Assembly: GCA_035642125.1 (NCBI GenBank)
Contig: DASQSZ010000160.1
Coordinates: forward strand, 1 to 39,294
From: CALAED01 sp937891035
GTDB taxonomy: Bacteria > Actinomycetota > Actinomycetes > Streptosporangiales > Streptosporangiaceae
Direction: 5' to 3'
Length of the DNA: 39,294 nt
Of the stretch, positions 1 through 7,235 are shown one piece after another. Under the pieces are notes generated by a model that worked only from the letters and a program-made list of their open reading frames with translations, was not told where the DNA came from and searched no databases. Numbering within the stretch: position 1 is the first letter of the stretch; the number at the start of each line of letters is the position of its first letter. Position numbers and translations under genes: made by a program.

Positions 1-116
1 TGCAGCAGAACCTGTGGACCTCGTCCATGGACGTGCTCGAACTGCGCCACGAGCGGGTGCGGCTCGCGTGGCGGCGGGAACACGAGTTCCCCATTGACGT
101 GGCCGGTGGTGACTGA
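1..116 (+). CDS. Polyamine-type ABC transporter ATPase, C-terminal tail (partial)
   Basis: Only the last 37 codons are present, read from base 3 to a TGA at 114-116; the 5' part lies outside the window. The tail ends with V-R-L-A-W, then R-E-H-E-F-P-I-D. This resembles the end of the TOBE domain of PotA/CysA-like importer ATPases, where a beta strand is followed by a W...EH.F motif. The following genes are a substrate-binding lipoprotein and two permeases, so this is most simply the energising subunit of that importer. The fragment alone would not be diagnostic; the call leans on context. Confidence 0.55.
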   Translation, partial: QQNLWTSSMDVLELRHERVRLAWRREHEFPIDVAGGD

Positions 117-130
117 CCGGCTGCTGTGAA

Positions 131-149
131 CGCCCGCTACCGGCGGGCG
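131..149 (+). terminator. GC-rich hairpin between importer ATPase and binding-protein genes
   Basis: A perfect 7-bp stem (CGCCCGC with GCGGGCG) closes a five-base loop and is followed by only three T residues. It lies between the ATPase stop at 116 and the lipoprotein start at 193. It may be a weak terminator, or a processing/stabilising hairpin that lets the binding protein be made in excess of the ATPase. No experiment distinguishes these. Confidence 0.5.
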
Positions 150-192
150 TTTGGTCCCCCTGAGATCCCCCCACATGATCGGAGATACAACC

Positions 193-1407
193 ATGCGGTC
201 TACGCGTATCGCGCTTGCCGCGGCGGCTGCCGTAATGATGCTGGCCGCCGGCTGCGGCAGCGGCGAGGCCAATAGTGGCGGCGCGGCAAGCGGCGGCGGC
301 GACGTCGCCGGCTTCACGCCCCCGAAGATCCCGGCGATGCAGAGCCTCGGCAAGGGCGAGGGCCAGGTCAATCTGGTGGCCTGGGCCGGGTATGCCGAGG
401 ACGGCTCGAACGACAAGAGCGTCGACTGGGTCACCCCGTTCGAAAAGCAGACCGGATGCAAGGTCAACACCAAGGTCGCCGGCACGTCCGACGAGATGGT
501 GACACTGATGAAGACCGGGCAGTACGACGCGGTCTCCGCCTCCGGAGACGCCTCGCTGCGGCTCATCGCCGGCGGCACCGTCGCGCCGGTCAACACCGCC
601 CTGGTGCCCAACTACGCCGACGTCTTCGCGGGCCTGAAGAACAAGCCGTGGAACTCCGTCGACGGCGTCTCCTACGGCATCCCGCACGGGCGCGGCGCCA
701 ACCTGTTGATGTGGCGGACCGACAAGGTCAAGCCGGCCCCCGACAGCTGGGGGGCCGTATTCGACCCGAACTCCCCCTACAAGGGCAAGGTCACCGCCTA
801 TGACTCGCCCATCTACATCGCCGACGCCGCGCTGTACCTGATGGCGACGCAGCCCGGCTTGGGCATCAAGGACCCCTACGCGCTGGACCAAAAGCAGTTC
901 GACGCCGCTGTCAACCTGCTCAAGCAGCAAAAGACGATCATCGGCGAGTACTGGTCCGACTACACCAAGGAGGTTCAGGCCTTCAAGAGCGGCGACTCGG
1001 TGATCGGCACCACCTGGCAGGTCATCGCCAACCTGGCCAAGGGCGAAAAGGCGCCGGTGCGGGCGACGCTGCCGAAGGAGGGCGCGACCGGCTGGTCCGA
1101 CACGTGGATGGTGGCGGCGAAGGCCCAGCACCCCAACTGCGCCTACATGTGGCTGGACTGGATCGTCTCCCCCAAGGTGAACGCCCAGGTCGCCGAGTGG
1201 TTCGGTGAGGCCCCCTCCAACGGCAAGGCCTGCCAGGAGACCTCGAACAAAAAGCACTGCGCCACCTTCCACGCGACGGACGAGTCCTATTGGGAGAAGG
1301 TCCACTACTGGAACACCCCGATCGCCCAGTGCCTGGACGGCCGCACGAACGTGACGTGCGTCGACTATTCCAAGTGGACCCAGGCGTGGACCAGCGTTAA
1401 GGGATGA
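193..1407 (+). CDS. Polyamine-type ABC importer substrate-binding lipoprotein (PotD-like)
   Basis: The 404-residue product is an extracytoplasmic solute-binding protein. The start is placed at ATG 193, which has GGAGA at 181-185; a longer frame from TTG 151 lacks a ribosome site and would bury the signal. Residues 1-20 form a lipoprotein signal (charged MRSTR, hydrophobic Ala/Met run) ending in the lipobox L-A-A-G-C, with lipidation expected at Cys21. A Gly/Ser-rich linker follows, then a PotD/spermidine-putrescine-type fold (V-N-L-V-A-W-A-G-Y near the start; Y-G-I-P-H-G-R-G-A-N in the hinge region). Substrate is inferred from family and from the downstream aminobutyraldehyde dehydrogenase; putrescine, spermidine or a related amine is likely. 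Confidence 0.85.
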   Translation: MRSTRIALAAAAAVMMLAAGCGSGEANSGGAASGGGDVAGFTPPKIPAMQSLGKGEGQVNLVAWAGYAEDGSNDKSVDWVTPFEKQTGCKVNTKVAGTSDEMVTLMKTGQYDAVSASGDASLRLIAGGTVAPVNTALVPNYADVFAGLKNKPWNSVDGVSYGIPHGRGANLLMWRTDKVKPAPDSWGAVFDPNSPYKGKVTAYDSPIYIADAALYLMATQPGLGIKDPYALDQKQFDAAVNLLKQQKTIIGEYWSDYTKEVQAFKSGDSVIGTTWQVIANLAKGEKAPVRATLPKEGATGWSDTWMVAAKAQHPNCAYMWLDWIVSPKVNAQVAEWFGEAPSNGKACQETSNKKHCATFHATDESYWEKVHYWNTPIAQCLDGRTNVTCVDYSKWTQAWTSVKG

Positions 1408-1452
1408 CCGCTATCACCGCGAGCACTGTGAGCGGGGCATGAGCGGCACACC

Positions 1453-2352
1453 ATGAGCGCGGTGAATGAGGTGAGCACGCCCGGCGGGCCGGTACGCCGG
1501 CTCGCCGGGCTGCTGCACCGCAGGCCCGGGCTGCGGCTGTCGGCGTTGCTCGCCGCGCCGTTGCTGTGGCTTGTCGTCGCCTATCTGGGCGCGCTTGGCG
1601 CCCTGTTGCTGTCGGCGTTTTGGACGACGAACGTCTTCACCGGTGACATCGTCAAGCAGTTCAGCACCCAGAACTTCCACGATTTGATCACCGGCGAGGT
1701 CTACCGCAGGATCGCGCTGCGCAGCATCGGGGTGGCGGCGCTGGTGACGGTCATCGACGCGGTCATCGCGTTCCCGATGGCCTTGTGCATGGCCAAGCTC
1801 ACCTCACCGCGCGCCCAGCGCTGGCTGGTGATCGCGATCTTGACGCCGCTGTGGGCGAGCTACCTCGTCAAGGCGTACGCGTGGCGGGTCATGCTGTCGG
1901 GCGAGGGGCTCGTGCACTGGGCCCTCGAGCCGCTGGGGATGTCCGGCGCCGGCTACGGCCTCACCGCCGTGATCATCACGCTGGCCTACCTCTGGCTGCC
2001 ATTCATGATCTTGCCGATCTACGCCGGCCTGGAGCGACTGCCGAACTCCTTGCTCGACGCGTCCGCCGACCTCGGCGCGAGCACGTTCCGTACGTTCCGC
2101 GCGGTGATCTGGCCGATCGCCTTCCCGGCGGTGGTGGCCGGGTCGATCTTCACCTTCTCGTTGTCGCTCGGCGACTTCATCTCGGTCAAGATCGTCGGCG
2201 GCAAGAGCCAGCTCATCGGCAACGTCGTGTACGACAACATCGGCGCGGCCAACAACCTGCCGTTCGCCGCCGCGGTCGCCACCGTGCCCGTGGCCGTCAT
2301 GGTGATCTATCTCGTCGCGGTGCGGCGGACCGGAGCGCTGGAGAACCTATGA
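1453..2352 (+). CDS. ABC importer permease (PotB-like)
   Basis: This 299-residue inner-membrane permease has about six hydrophobic segments: one near residues 30-55, then blocks around 95-115, 125-145, 175-200, 220-245 and 265-290. The EAA-type loop contacting the ATPase is visible as D-A-S-A-D-L-G-A-S, followed by F-R-T-F-R-A-V-I-W-P, which is typical of the PotB subunit of polyamine importers. The start codon ATG 1453 has only a weak purine-rich site upstream. The gene ends in an ATGA overlap with the next permease, so the two are probably translated together and form a heterodimeric channel. Confidence 0.85.
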   Translation: MSAVNEVSTPGGPVRRLAGLLHRRPGLRLSALLAAPLLWLVVAYLGALGALLLSAFWTTNVFTGDIVKQFSTQNFHDLITGEVYRRIALRSIGVAALVTVIDAVIAFPMALCMAKLTSPRAQRWLVIAILTPLWASYLVKAYAWRVMLSGEGLVHWALEPLGMSGAGYGLTAVIITLAYLWLPFMILPIYAGLERLPNSLLDASADLGASTFRTFRAVIWPIAFPAVVAGSIFTFSLSLGDFISVKIVGGKSQLIGNVVYDNIGAANNLPFAAAVATVPVAVMVIYLVAVRRTGALENL

Positions 2353-3185
2353 CCACTACCCCGACCGCGCGGGGCACGCCGGTGTTGTCGCCCGCCGCGC
2401 GGGTGGTGCTCCGGCTGTCCTTGGCCGCCGGCCTCGCGGTGATCTATGTGCCCCTGCTGGTGGTGCTTGCCAACTCCTTCAACGCCGACCGCGCGTTCGG
2501 CTGGCCGCCGACCCGGCTGACCGGCCAGTGGTGGGCGGTCACCTGGGACAACGAGGGCGTACGGACGGCACTGTGGACCTCGGTCAAGGCCGGACTCGGC
2601 GCGACGGCGATCGCGCTGACGCTGGGCACGATGGCGGCGTTCGCCGTGCAGCGATACCGCTTCTTCGGCAGGGAGACGGTGTCGCTGCTCGTCATCTTGC
2701 CGATCGCGCTGCCCGGCATCGTGACCGGCATCGCGCTGAACAACGCCTTCCGTACCGTGCTGTCGCCCTTCGGGATCCAGCTCGGCCTGTTCACGGTGGT
2801 CGTGGGGCACGCGACCTTTTGCATTGTGATCGTCTACAACAACGTGCTGGCCCGGCTGCGGCGACTCGGCACGAGCGTCGAGGATGCGTCGGCCGACCTG
2901 GGTGCCGACACCTTCCAGACGTTCCGGTACGTCACGTTCCCGCTGCTGCGATCGGCGCTGCTAGCCGGTGGGCTGCTGGCGTTCGCGCTGTCGTTCGACG
3001 AGATCATCGTGACGACGTTCACCGCGGGCGCTGGGGTGCAGACCCTGCCCATCTGGATCTTCAACAACCTGTTCCGGCCTAACCAGGCACCGGTCGTCAA
3101 CGTGGTCGCCGCCGCGTTGATCGTGTTCTCGGTCGTGCCGATCTACCTCGCCCAGCGCATCTCCGGCGACGCCCGCACCATCTGA
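2349..3185 (+). CDS. ABC importer permease (PotC-like)
   Basis: This 278-residue second permease pairs with the preceding subunit. The ATG lies inside the ATGA overlap with the upstream stop, which fixes the start; the frame is open further upstream, but that part is antisense-like low-quality sequence inside potB. Hydrophobic segments occur at the N terminus (around residues 20-45) and repeatedly thereafter. The coupling loop reads E-D-A-S-A-D-L-G-A-D, followed by F-Q-T-F-R-Y-V-T-F-P, matching the binding-protein-dependent transport signature. The motif S-F-D-E-I-I-V-T-T-F near the end is characteristic of PotC-type subunits. Confidence 0.85.
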   Translation: MTTTPTARGTPVLSPAARVVLRLSLAAGLAVIYVPLLVVLANSFNADRAFGWPPTRLTGQWWAVTWDNEGVRTALWTSVKAGLGATAIALTLGTMAAFAVQRYRFFGRETVSLLVILPIALPGIVTGIALNNAFRTVLSPFGIQLGLFTVVVGHATFCIVIVYNNVLARLRRLGTSVEDASADLGADTFQTFRYVTFPLLRSALLAGGLLAFALSFDEIIVTTFTAGAGVQTLPIWIFNNLFRPNQAPVVNVVAAALIVFSVVPIYLAQRISGDARTI

Positions 3186-3221
3186 ATGACCACCTGAAGA
3201 TCAGCTGAAGGGGAGGACACG

Positions 3222-4652
3222 ATGAAGCGTGTCGTTCGTAACTTCGTAGGCGGCGAGCTCATGGACGCGGCGGACGGCTGTACGTCCGACCTCGTCAACC
3301 CGGCCACGGGCGAGGTGTTCGGCACCGCTCCGCTGTCCGGCGCCGCCGACGTCGACGCCGCGATGAGGGCCGCCCACAGCGCGTTCGAGTCGTGGCGGGA
3401 CACCACACCGGCCCAGCGGCAGCTCGCCCTGCTAAAGATCGCCGACGCGATCGAGGCGCGGGCCGACGAGCTGGTCGCCGCCGAGTCGGAGAACACCGGC
3501 AAGCCGATCGGGCTGACCGCGGAAGAAGAGATCCCCCCGATGGTCGACCAGATCAGGTTCTTCGCCGGCGCGGCGCGGATGCTCGAGGGCAAGGCGGCCG
3601 GCGAGTACATGGCCGGGCACACCTCCATCATCCGGCGCGAGCCGATCGGGGTGTGCGCCCAGGTGACGCCGTGGAACTACCCGATGCTGATGGCGGTCTG
3701 GAAGTTCGCGCCCGCGCTGGCCGCCGGCAACACCGTGGTGCTGAAGCCGTCCGACACCACGCCGGTCACCACGGCGCTGATGGCCGAGATCGCCGCGGAG
3801 TTCCTGCCCCCCGGGGTGTTCAACGTGATCTGCGGCGATCGTGACACGGGGCGCGCCCTCGTCGACCACGAGGTCCCGCGGTTCGTGTCGATCACCGGGT
3901 CGGTGCGGGCCGGCATGGAGGTCGCCGGCGCGGCGGCCAAGGACCTCAAGCGCGTCCACCTGGAGCTCGGTGGCAAGGCCCCGGTGGTGGTCTTCGACGA
4001 CGCCGACATCGCGGCGGCGGCAGAGGCGATCGCGATCGCCGGCTACTTCAACGCCGGCCAGGACTGCACGGCGGCGACGCGCGTGCTCGCCGCGCCGCGC
4101 GTGCACGAGGACTTCGTCTCGGCGCTGACCGAGCAGGCGGCGCAGACCAAGACCGGGCGGCCCGACGACGAGGACGTACTGTACGGGCCGCTCAACAACC
4201 CGGGACAGCTGGAGCGGGTGAGCGGATTCGTCGACCGGCTGCCCGCGCACGCCACGGTGACGACGGGCGGCGCCCGCGCCGGCGACCGCGGCTACTTCTA
4301 CCAGCCCACCGTCGTGTCCGGGCTGCGCCAAGACGACGAGGCGTCCCAGCGCGAGGTCTTCGGCCCCGTCATCACGGTGCAGCGGTTCTCCGATGAGGAC
4401 GAGGCGGTGCGCTGGGCCAACGGGGTGGACTACGGCCTGGCCTCATCGGTCTGGACCCGCGATCACGGGCGGGCGATGCGGATGGCCAAGCGCCTCGACT
4501 TCGGCTGCGTCTGGATCAACACCCACATCCCGCTGGTCGCCGAGATGCCGCACGGCGGCTTCAAGCACTCGGGTTACGGCAAGGACCTGTCGATGTACGG
4601 GCTCGAGGACTACACGCGCGTCAAGCACGTGATGACCAACATCGAGTCGTGA
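3222..4652 (+). CDS. Gamma-aminobutyraldehyde dehydrogenase-type aldehyde dehydrogenase
   Basis: This 476-residue NAD(P)-dependent aldehyde dehydrogenase is of usual family length. AGGGGAGG at 3207-3214 marks the start. P-W-N-Y-P (150-154) belongs to the cofactor pocket, Glu248 in E-L-G-G-K is the general base, and Cys282 in F-N-A-G-Q-D-C-T-A is the catalytic thiol. The N-A-G-Q-D-C-T-A context and overall layout match enzymes oxidising 4-aminobutyraldehyde to GABA (EC 1.2.1.19), a step in putrescine breakdown. Its place directly after a polyamine-type importer supports this. A betaine-aldehyde or other aminoaldehyde substrate cannot be excluded. No aminotransferase or amine oxidase is seen beside it. 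Confidence 0.85.
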   Translation: MKRVVRNFVGGELMDAADGCTSDLVNPATGEVFGTAPLSGAADVDAAMRAAHSAFESWRDTTPAQRQLALLKIADAIEARADELVAAESENTGKPIGLTAEEEIPPMVDQIRFFAGAARMLEGKAAGEYMAGHTSIIRREPIGVCAQVTPWNYPMLMAVWKFAPALAAGNTVVLKPSDTTPVTTALMAEIAAEFLPPGVFNVICGDRDTGRALVDHEVPRFVSITGSVRAGMEVAGAAAKDLKRVHLELGGKAPVVVFDDADIAAAAEAIAIAGYFNAGQDCTAATRVLAAPRVHEDFVSALTEQAAQTKTGRPDDEDVLYGPLNNPGQLERVSGFVDRLPAHATVTTGGARAGDRGYFYQPTVVSGLRQDDEASQREVFGPVITVQRFSDEDEAVRWANGVDYGLASSVWTRDHGRAMRMAKRLDFGCVWINTHIPLVAEMPHGGFKHSGYGKDLSMYGLEDYTRVKHVMTNIES

Positions 4653-4670
4653 GCCCCGCCTCAACGGGGT
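4653..4670. terminator. Hairpin between convergent aldehyde dehydrogenase and hisH
   Basis: CCCCG at 4654-4658 pairs with CGGGG at 4665-4669 around a six-base loop. The element fills the 18-base gap between the two facing stop codons, so it could end transcripts from both sides. There is no T-run, as is common in high-G+C actinobacteria. Confidence 0.55.
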
Positions 4671-5303
4671 CTACAGGGTGGCCAGCCAGTTCCGCAGGAG
4701 GTGGGCGCCGGCGTCGGCGGACTTTTCCGGGTGGAACTGGGTGGCGCACAGCGGGCCGTTCTCCACGGCGGCGACGAACCTGTCGCCGTGCTCGGCCCAG
4801 GTCACCAACGGCGGAGTGAACGGCGGCCTGGGCTCGAGCTCCCACTGCCGCGCCGCATAGGAGTGCACGAAGTAGAACCGGGTCGCCGGGTCGAGGCCGG
4901 CGAACAGCACCGAGCCGGCCGGCGCCGTCACGGTGTTCCAGCCCATGTGCGGCAGCACCGGGGCGTCGAGCCGGTCGACGGTGCCCGGCCACTCGGCGCA
5001 GCCCTCGGTGGTGATGCCGTGCTCGACGCCCTCGGCGAACAAGATCTGCATGCCGACGCAGATGCCGAGCACAGGGCGGCCGCCGGCCAGCCGGCGGCCG
5101 ATGATCTGCTCGCCCTGGACGCCGCGGAGCCCGGCCATGCAGGCGGCGAAGGCCCCGACACCCGGGACGACCAGACCGTCGGCGGCAAGCGCGGCGGCGC
5201 GGTCGGCGGTCACGGTGACCTCGGCGCCGGCCCGCGCGATCGCCCGCTCGGCCGAGCGCAGGTTGCCCGAGCCGTAGTCGAGGACGACGACGTTGGGCCT
5301 CAT
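4671..5303 (-). CDS. hisH: Imidazole glycerol phosphate synthase glutaminase subunit HisH
   Basis: This 210-residue class I glutamine amidotransferase feeds ammonia to HisF in the fifth step of histidine synthesis. The start D-Y-G-S-G-N-L-R is diagnostic of HisH. The nucleophile Cys82 sits in G-I-C-V-G-M-Q, and the partner residues His191 and Glu193 sit in Q-F-H-P-E-K-S. H-M-G-W-N near the middle is also a family motif. The ATG overlaps the hisB stop as ATGA, so translation is coupled. hisA and hisF, which often follow, are not present here; the next gene faces the other way. Confidence 0.95.
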   Translation of the reverse strand: MRPNVVVLDYGSGNLRSAERAIARAGAEVTVTADRAAALAADGLVVPGVGAFAACMAGLRGVQGEQIIGRRLAGGRPVLGICVGMQILFAEGVEHGITTEGCAEWPGTVDRLDAPVLPHMGWNTVTAPAGSVLFAGLDPATRFYFVHSYAARQWELEPRPPFTPPLVTWAEHGDRFVAAVENGPLCATQFHPEKSADAGAHLLRNWLATL

Positions 5304-5935
5304 AGCGTGCCCTTCGTAGACGGGATCCCGGTGATCTTGGGATCGGGCGCGACGGCGTCGCGCAGCGCCCTGGCCAACGCCTTGAACTGGGCCTCGACGA
5401 TGTGGTGGGCGTTGCGGCCGTAGGGGACGTGGACGTGCAGGCAGATCTGGGCGTGCGCGACGAACGACTCGAAGATGTGCCGGGTCATCGTCACGTCGTA
5501 GTCCGGCCCGATCATCGGCGCCATGCCCGCCGGCTCGCTGTGCACCAGGTAGGGCCGGCCCGCGATGTCGACGCTGACCTGGGCGAGCGTCTCATCCAGC
5601 GGGACGGCCGCGGCGGCGAACCGGCGAATGCCCGCCTTGTCGCCCAAGGCCTCGCGAAACGCCTGGCCGAGCGCGATCGCGGTGTCCTCGATCGTGTGGT
5701 GGGCATCGACGTGCAGGTCGCCGCTCGTCTTGGCGGTGAGGTCGAACGAGCCGTGCGCGCCGAGCTGACTCAGCATGTGGTCGAAAAAGCCGACTCCGGT
5801 GGCCACGTCGGCCCGGCCGGTGCCGTCGAGATCGATCTCGATGAGGACCTGCGACTCTTTGGTCGCGCGCTCGACGCGTCCGGTCCTGCCCATGGAGCGG
5901 TTCATGGGTCGCTCGCCTTCTCGCTCCCGGCTCAT
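5300..5935 (-). CDS. hisB: Imidazoleglycerol-phosphate dehydratase HisB
   Basis: This 211-residue monofunctional IGP dehydratase (EC 4.2.1.19) catalyses the step before HisC. Mn-binding His-rich motifs are clear: F-F-D-H-M-L, D-A-H-H-T-I-E-D, and near the end N-A-H-H-I-V-E-A-Q-F-K. The ATG at 5935 overlaps the hisC stop as ATGA and has GGGGGAG six bases upstream, so it is preferred. However, the first 14 residues are absent from typical homologues, which begin close to the G-R-x-x-R-V-E-R sequence. Alternative ATGs are at 5905 and 5893. The extra codons are GAGCGAG-rich, like the insert upstream of hisC. Confidence 0.93.
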   Translation of the reverse strand: MSREREGERPMNRSMGRTGRVERATKESQVLIEIDLDGTGRADVATGVGFFDHMLSQLGAHGSFDLTAKTSGDLHVDAHHTIEDTAIALGQAFREALGDKAGIRRFAAAAVPLDETLAQVSVDIAGRPYLVHSEPAGMAPMIGPDYDVTMTRHIFESFVAHAQICLHVHVPYGRNAHHIVEAQFKALARALRDAVAPDPKITGIPSTKGTL

Positions 5936-7053
5936 GTGCGCTCCCCCAGCGTGTTGTTCGGCGTCTCGGTCCGCGGCTCACCCAATGTCTCGGTCAGCGC
6001 CGCGCGGAAGGCGGCCATCTCCTCCGGTGTGCCGACGCTGACCCGCAGCCACTCCGGCGGCCCGGCCTCGCGGATCAGCACGCCTCGCTCGAGCAGGCCC
6101 TGCCAGACAGCGCGCCGGTCGGCGAACCGCCCGAACAGCACGAAGTTGGCGTCGGAGACGGCCACCGCGAGACCGCGCTCGCGCAGCCACCGCACGAGCG
6201 CGTCGCGCTCGCCGCGCAGCACCTCGACCGCGGCGAGCAACTCGCCGGTGTGGGCCAGCGCCGTTCTGGCCACCGCCTGCGTGACCGCGGACAGATGGTA
6301 GGGCAGCCGGACCAACAACAGCGCGTCGATCACGGCCGGATCGGCGGCGAGGTAGCCGACGCGGGTGCCCGCCATCGCGAACGCCTTGGACATCGTGCGG
6401 GTCACGACGAGCCGCGGCCGGCCAGGCAACAGCGACAGCGCGCTCGGGGTGCCGGACCTGCGGAACTCGGCGTAGGCCTCGTCGACGACGACCATGCCGG
6501 GCGCCGCCGCGGCCACCGCCTCGATCACCGGCAGCGGCAGCGCGGTGCCGGTTGGGTTGTTCGGCGAGGTGAGGAACACGATGTCCGGCCGACGCTCGGC
6601 GATCGCGGCGATGGCCGCGTCGGGGTCGAGACCGAAATTCTCGGCCCGATGGGCGTTGATCCACTCGGTGCCCGACACGCGGGTGATGATCGGGTGCATC
6701 GAGTAGGACGGTTCGAAGCCCAGCGCGGTGCGTCCGGGCCCGCCGAACGCCTGGAGCAGGTGCTGGATGATCTCGTTGGAGCCGTTGGCCGCCCACACCT
6801 GCCGCCCGGTCAGGCCGTGCCCGAGATAGTCGGCCAGGTCCTTGCGCAGTTCGACCGCGTCCCGGTCCGGATAGCGGTTGAGGGAGCCGGCGACGGCGGC
6901 GACCGCGTCACCGAGGGCCCGGGCCAGCCTGGGCGATGGCGGGTAGGGGTTTTCGTTGGTGTTCAGCCGCACCGGCACGTTCAGCTGAGGTGCCCCATAA
7001 GGCTCCCGGCCCCGCAGGTCCGCGCGGATCGGCAGATCGTCGAGCTGGGTCAC
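5932..7053 (-). CDS. hisC: Histidinol-phosphate aminotransferase HisC
   Basis: This 373-residue fold-type I PLP aminotransferase (EC 2.6.1.9) converts imidazole-acetol phosphate to histidinol phosphate. Near the N terminus, R-L-N-T-N-E-N-P-Y-P is the family signature, and the PLP lysine lies in T-M-S-K-A-F-A-M-A-G-T-R. GTG 7053 was chosen because the protein then starts at the usual point (T-Q-L-D-D-L-P-I-R) with GGGGA upstream. The frame stays open back to another GTG at 7239 that overlaps the hisD stop as GTGA. That start would add about 62 Arg/Glu/Ala-rich residues encoded by a repeat-like stretch. Confidence 0.92.
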   Translation of the reverse strand: MTQLDDLPIRADLRGREPYGAPQLNVPVRLNTNENPYPPSPRLARALGDAVAAVAGSLNRYPDRDAVELRKDLADYLGHGLTGRQVWAANGSNEIIQHLLQAFGGPGRTALGFEPSYSMHPIITRVSGTEWINAHRAENFGLDPDAAIAAIAERRPDIVFLTSPNNPTGTALPLPVIEAVAAAAPGMVVVDEAYAEFRRSGTPSALSLLPGRPRLVVTRTMSKAFAMAGTRVGYLAADPAVIDALLLVRLPYHLSAVTQAVARTALAHTGELLAAVEVLRGERDALVRWLRERGLAVAVSDANFVLFGRFADRRAVWQGLLERGVLIREAGPPEWLRVSVGTPEEMAAFRAALTETLGEPRTETPNNTLGERT

Positions 7054-7235
7054 TCCGTGTTCCCCGCTCGGCCTCGGCGCGCCGGTGCCGCCGACTTCCC
7101 TCGTCGCGTGCTCGCTCGCTTTGCTCGCAGAGCGAGCATCGCTCGCCTGCTCGCTGCGTTCATTGGCTCGCCGACGCTCGCGGGGTCGGTCCGCGCGCTC
7201 CCCGGTCCAGCCGACGGCGCGCTCCTGCGGCTCGC
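7054..7235. repeat. GAGCGAGC-rich repeat insert between hisD and hisC
   Basis: This 182-base stretch separates two genes that are otherwise coupled. It contains many copies of GCTCGC/GCGAGC and a strong hairpin at 7114-7137, where GCTCGCT and AGCGAGC pair, extended by three inner pairs including one G-T. It remains open in the hisC frame, so it may be translated as a charged N-terminal extension. It looks like an interspersed palindromic repeat rather than conserved protein sequence. Shorter relatives occur near 5905-5935 and 18187-18215. Confidence 0.6.

Noticed and set aside
1785..2348. Long plus-strand frame continuing upstream of the second permease
   Set aside because: It lies wholly within the first permease gene and reads as Arg-rich out-of-frame sequence; the ATGA overlap gives a clear start for the permease.
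3432..4331. 300-residue minus-strand frame opposite the aldehyde dehydrogenase
   Set aside because: Composition is Arg/Gly/His-rich as expected for a shadow of a G+C-rich gene, and no family motif is seen.
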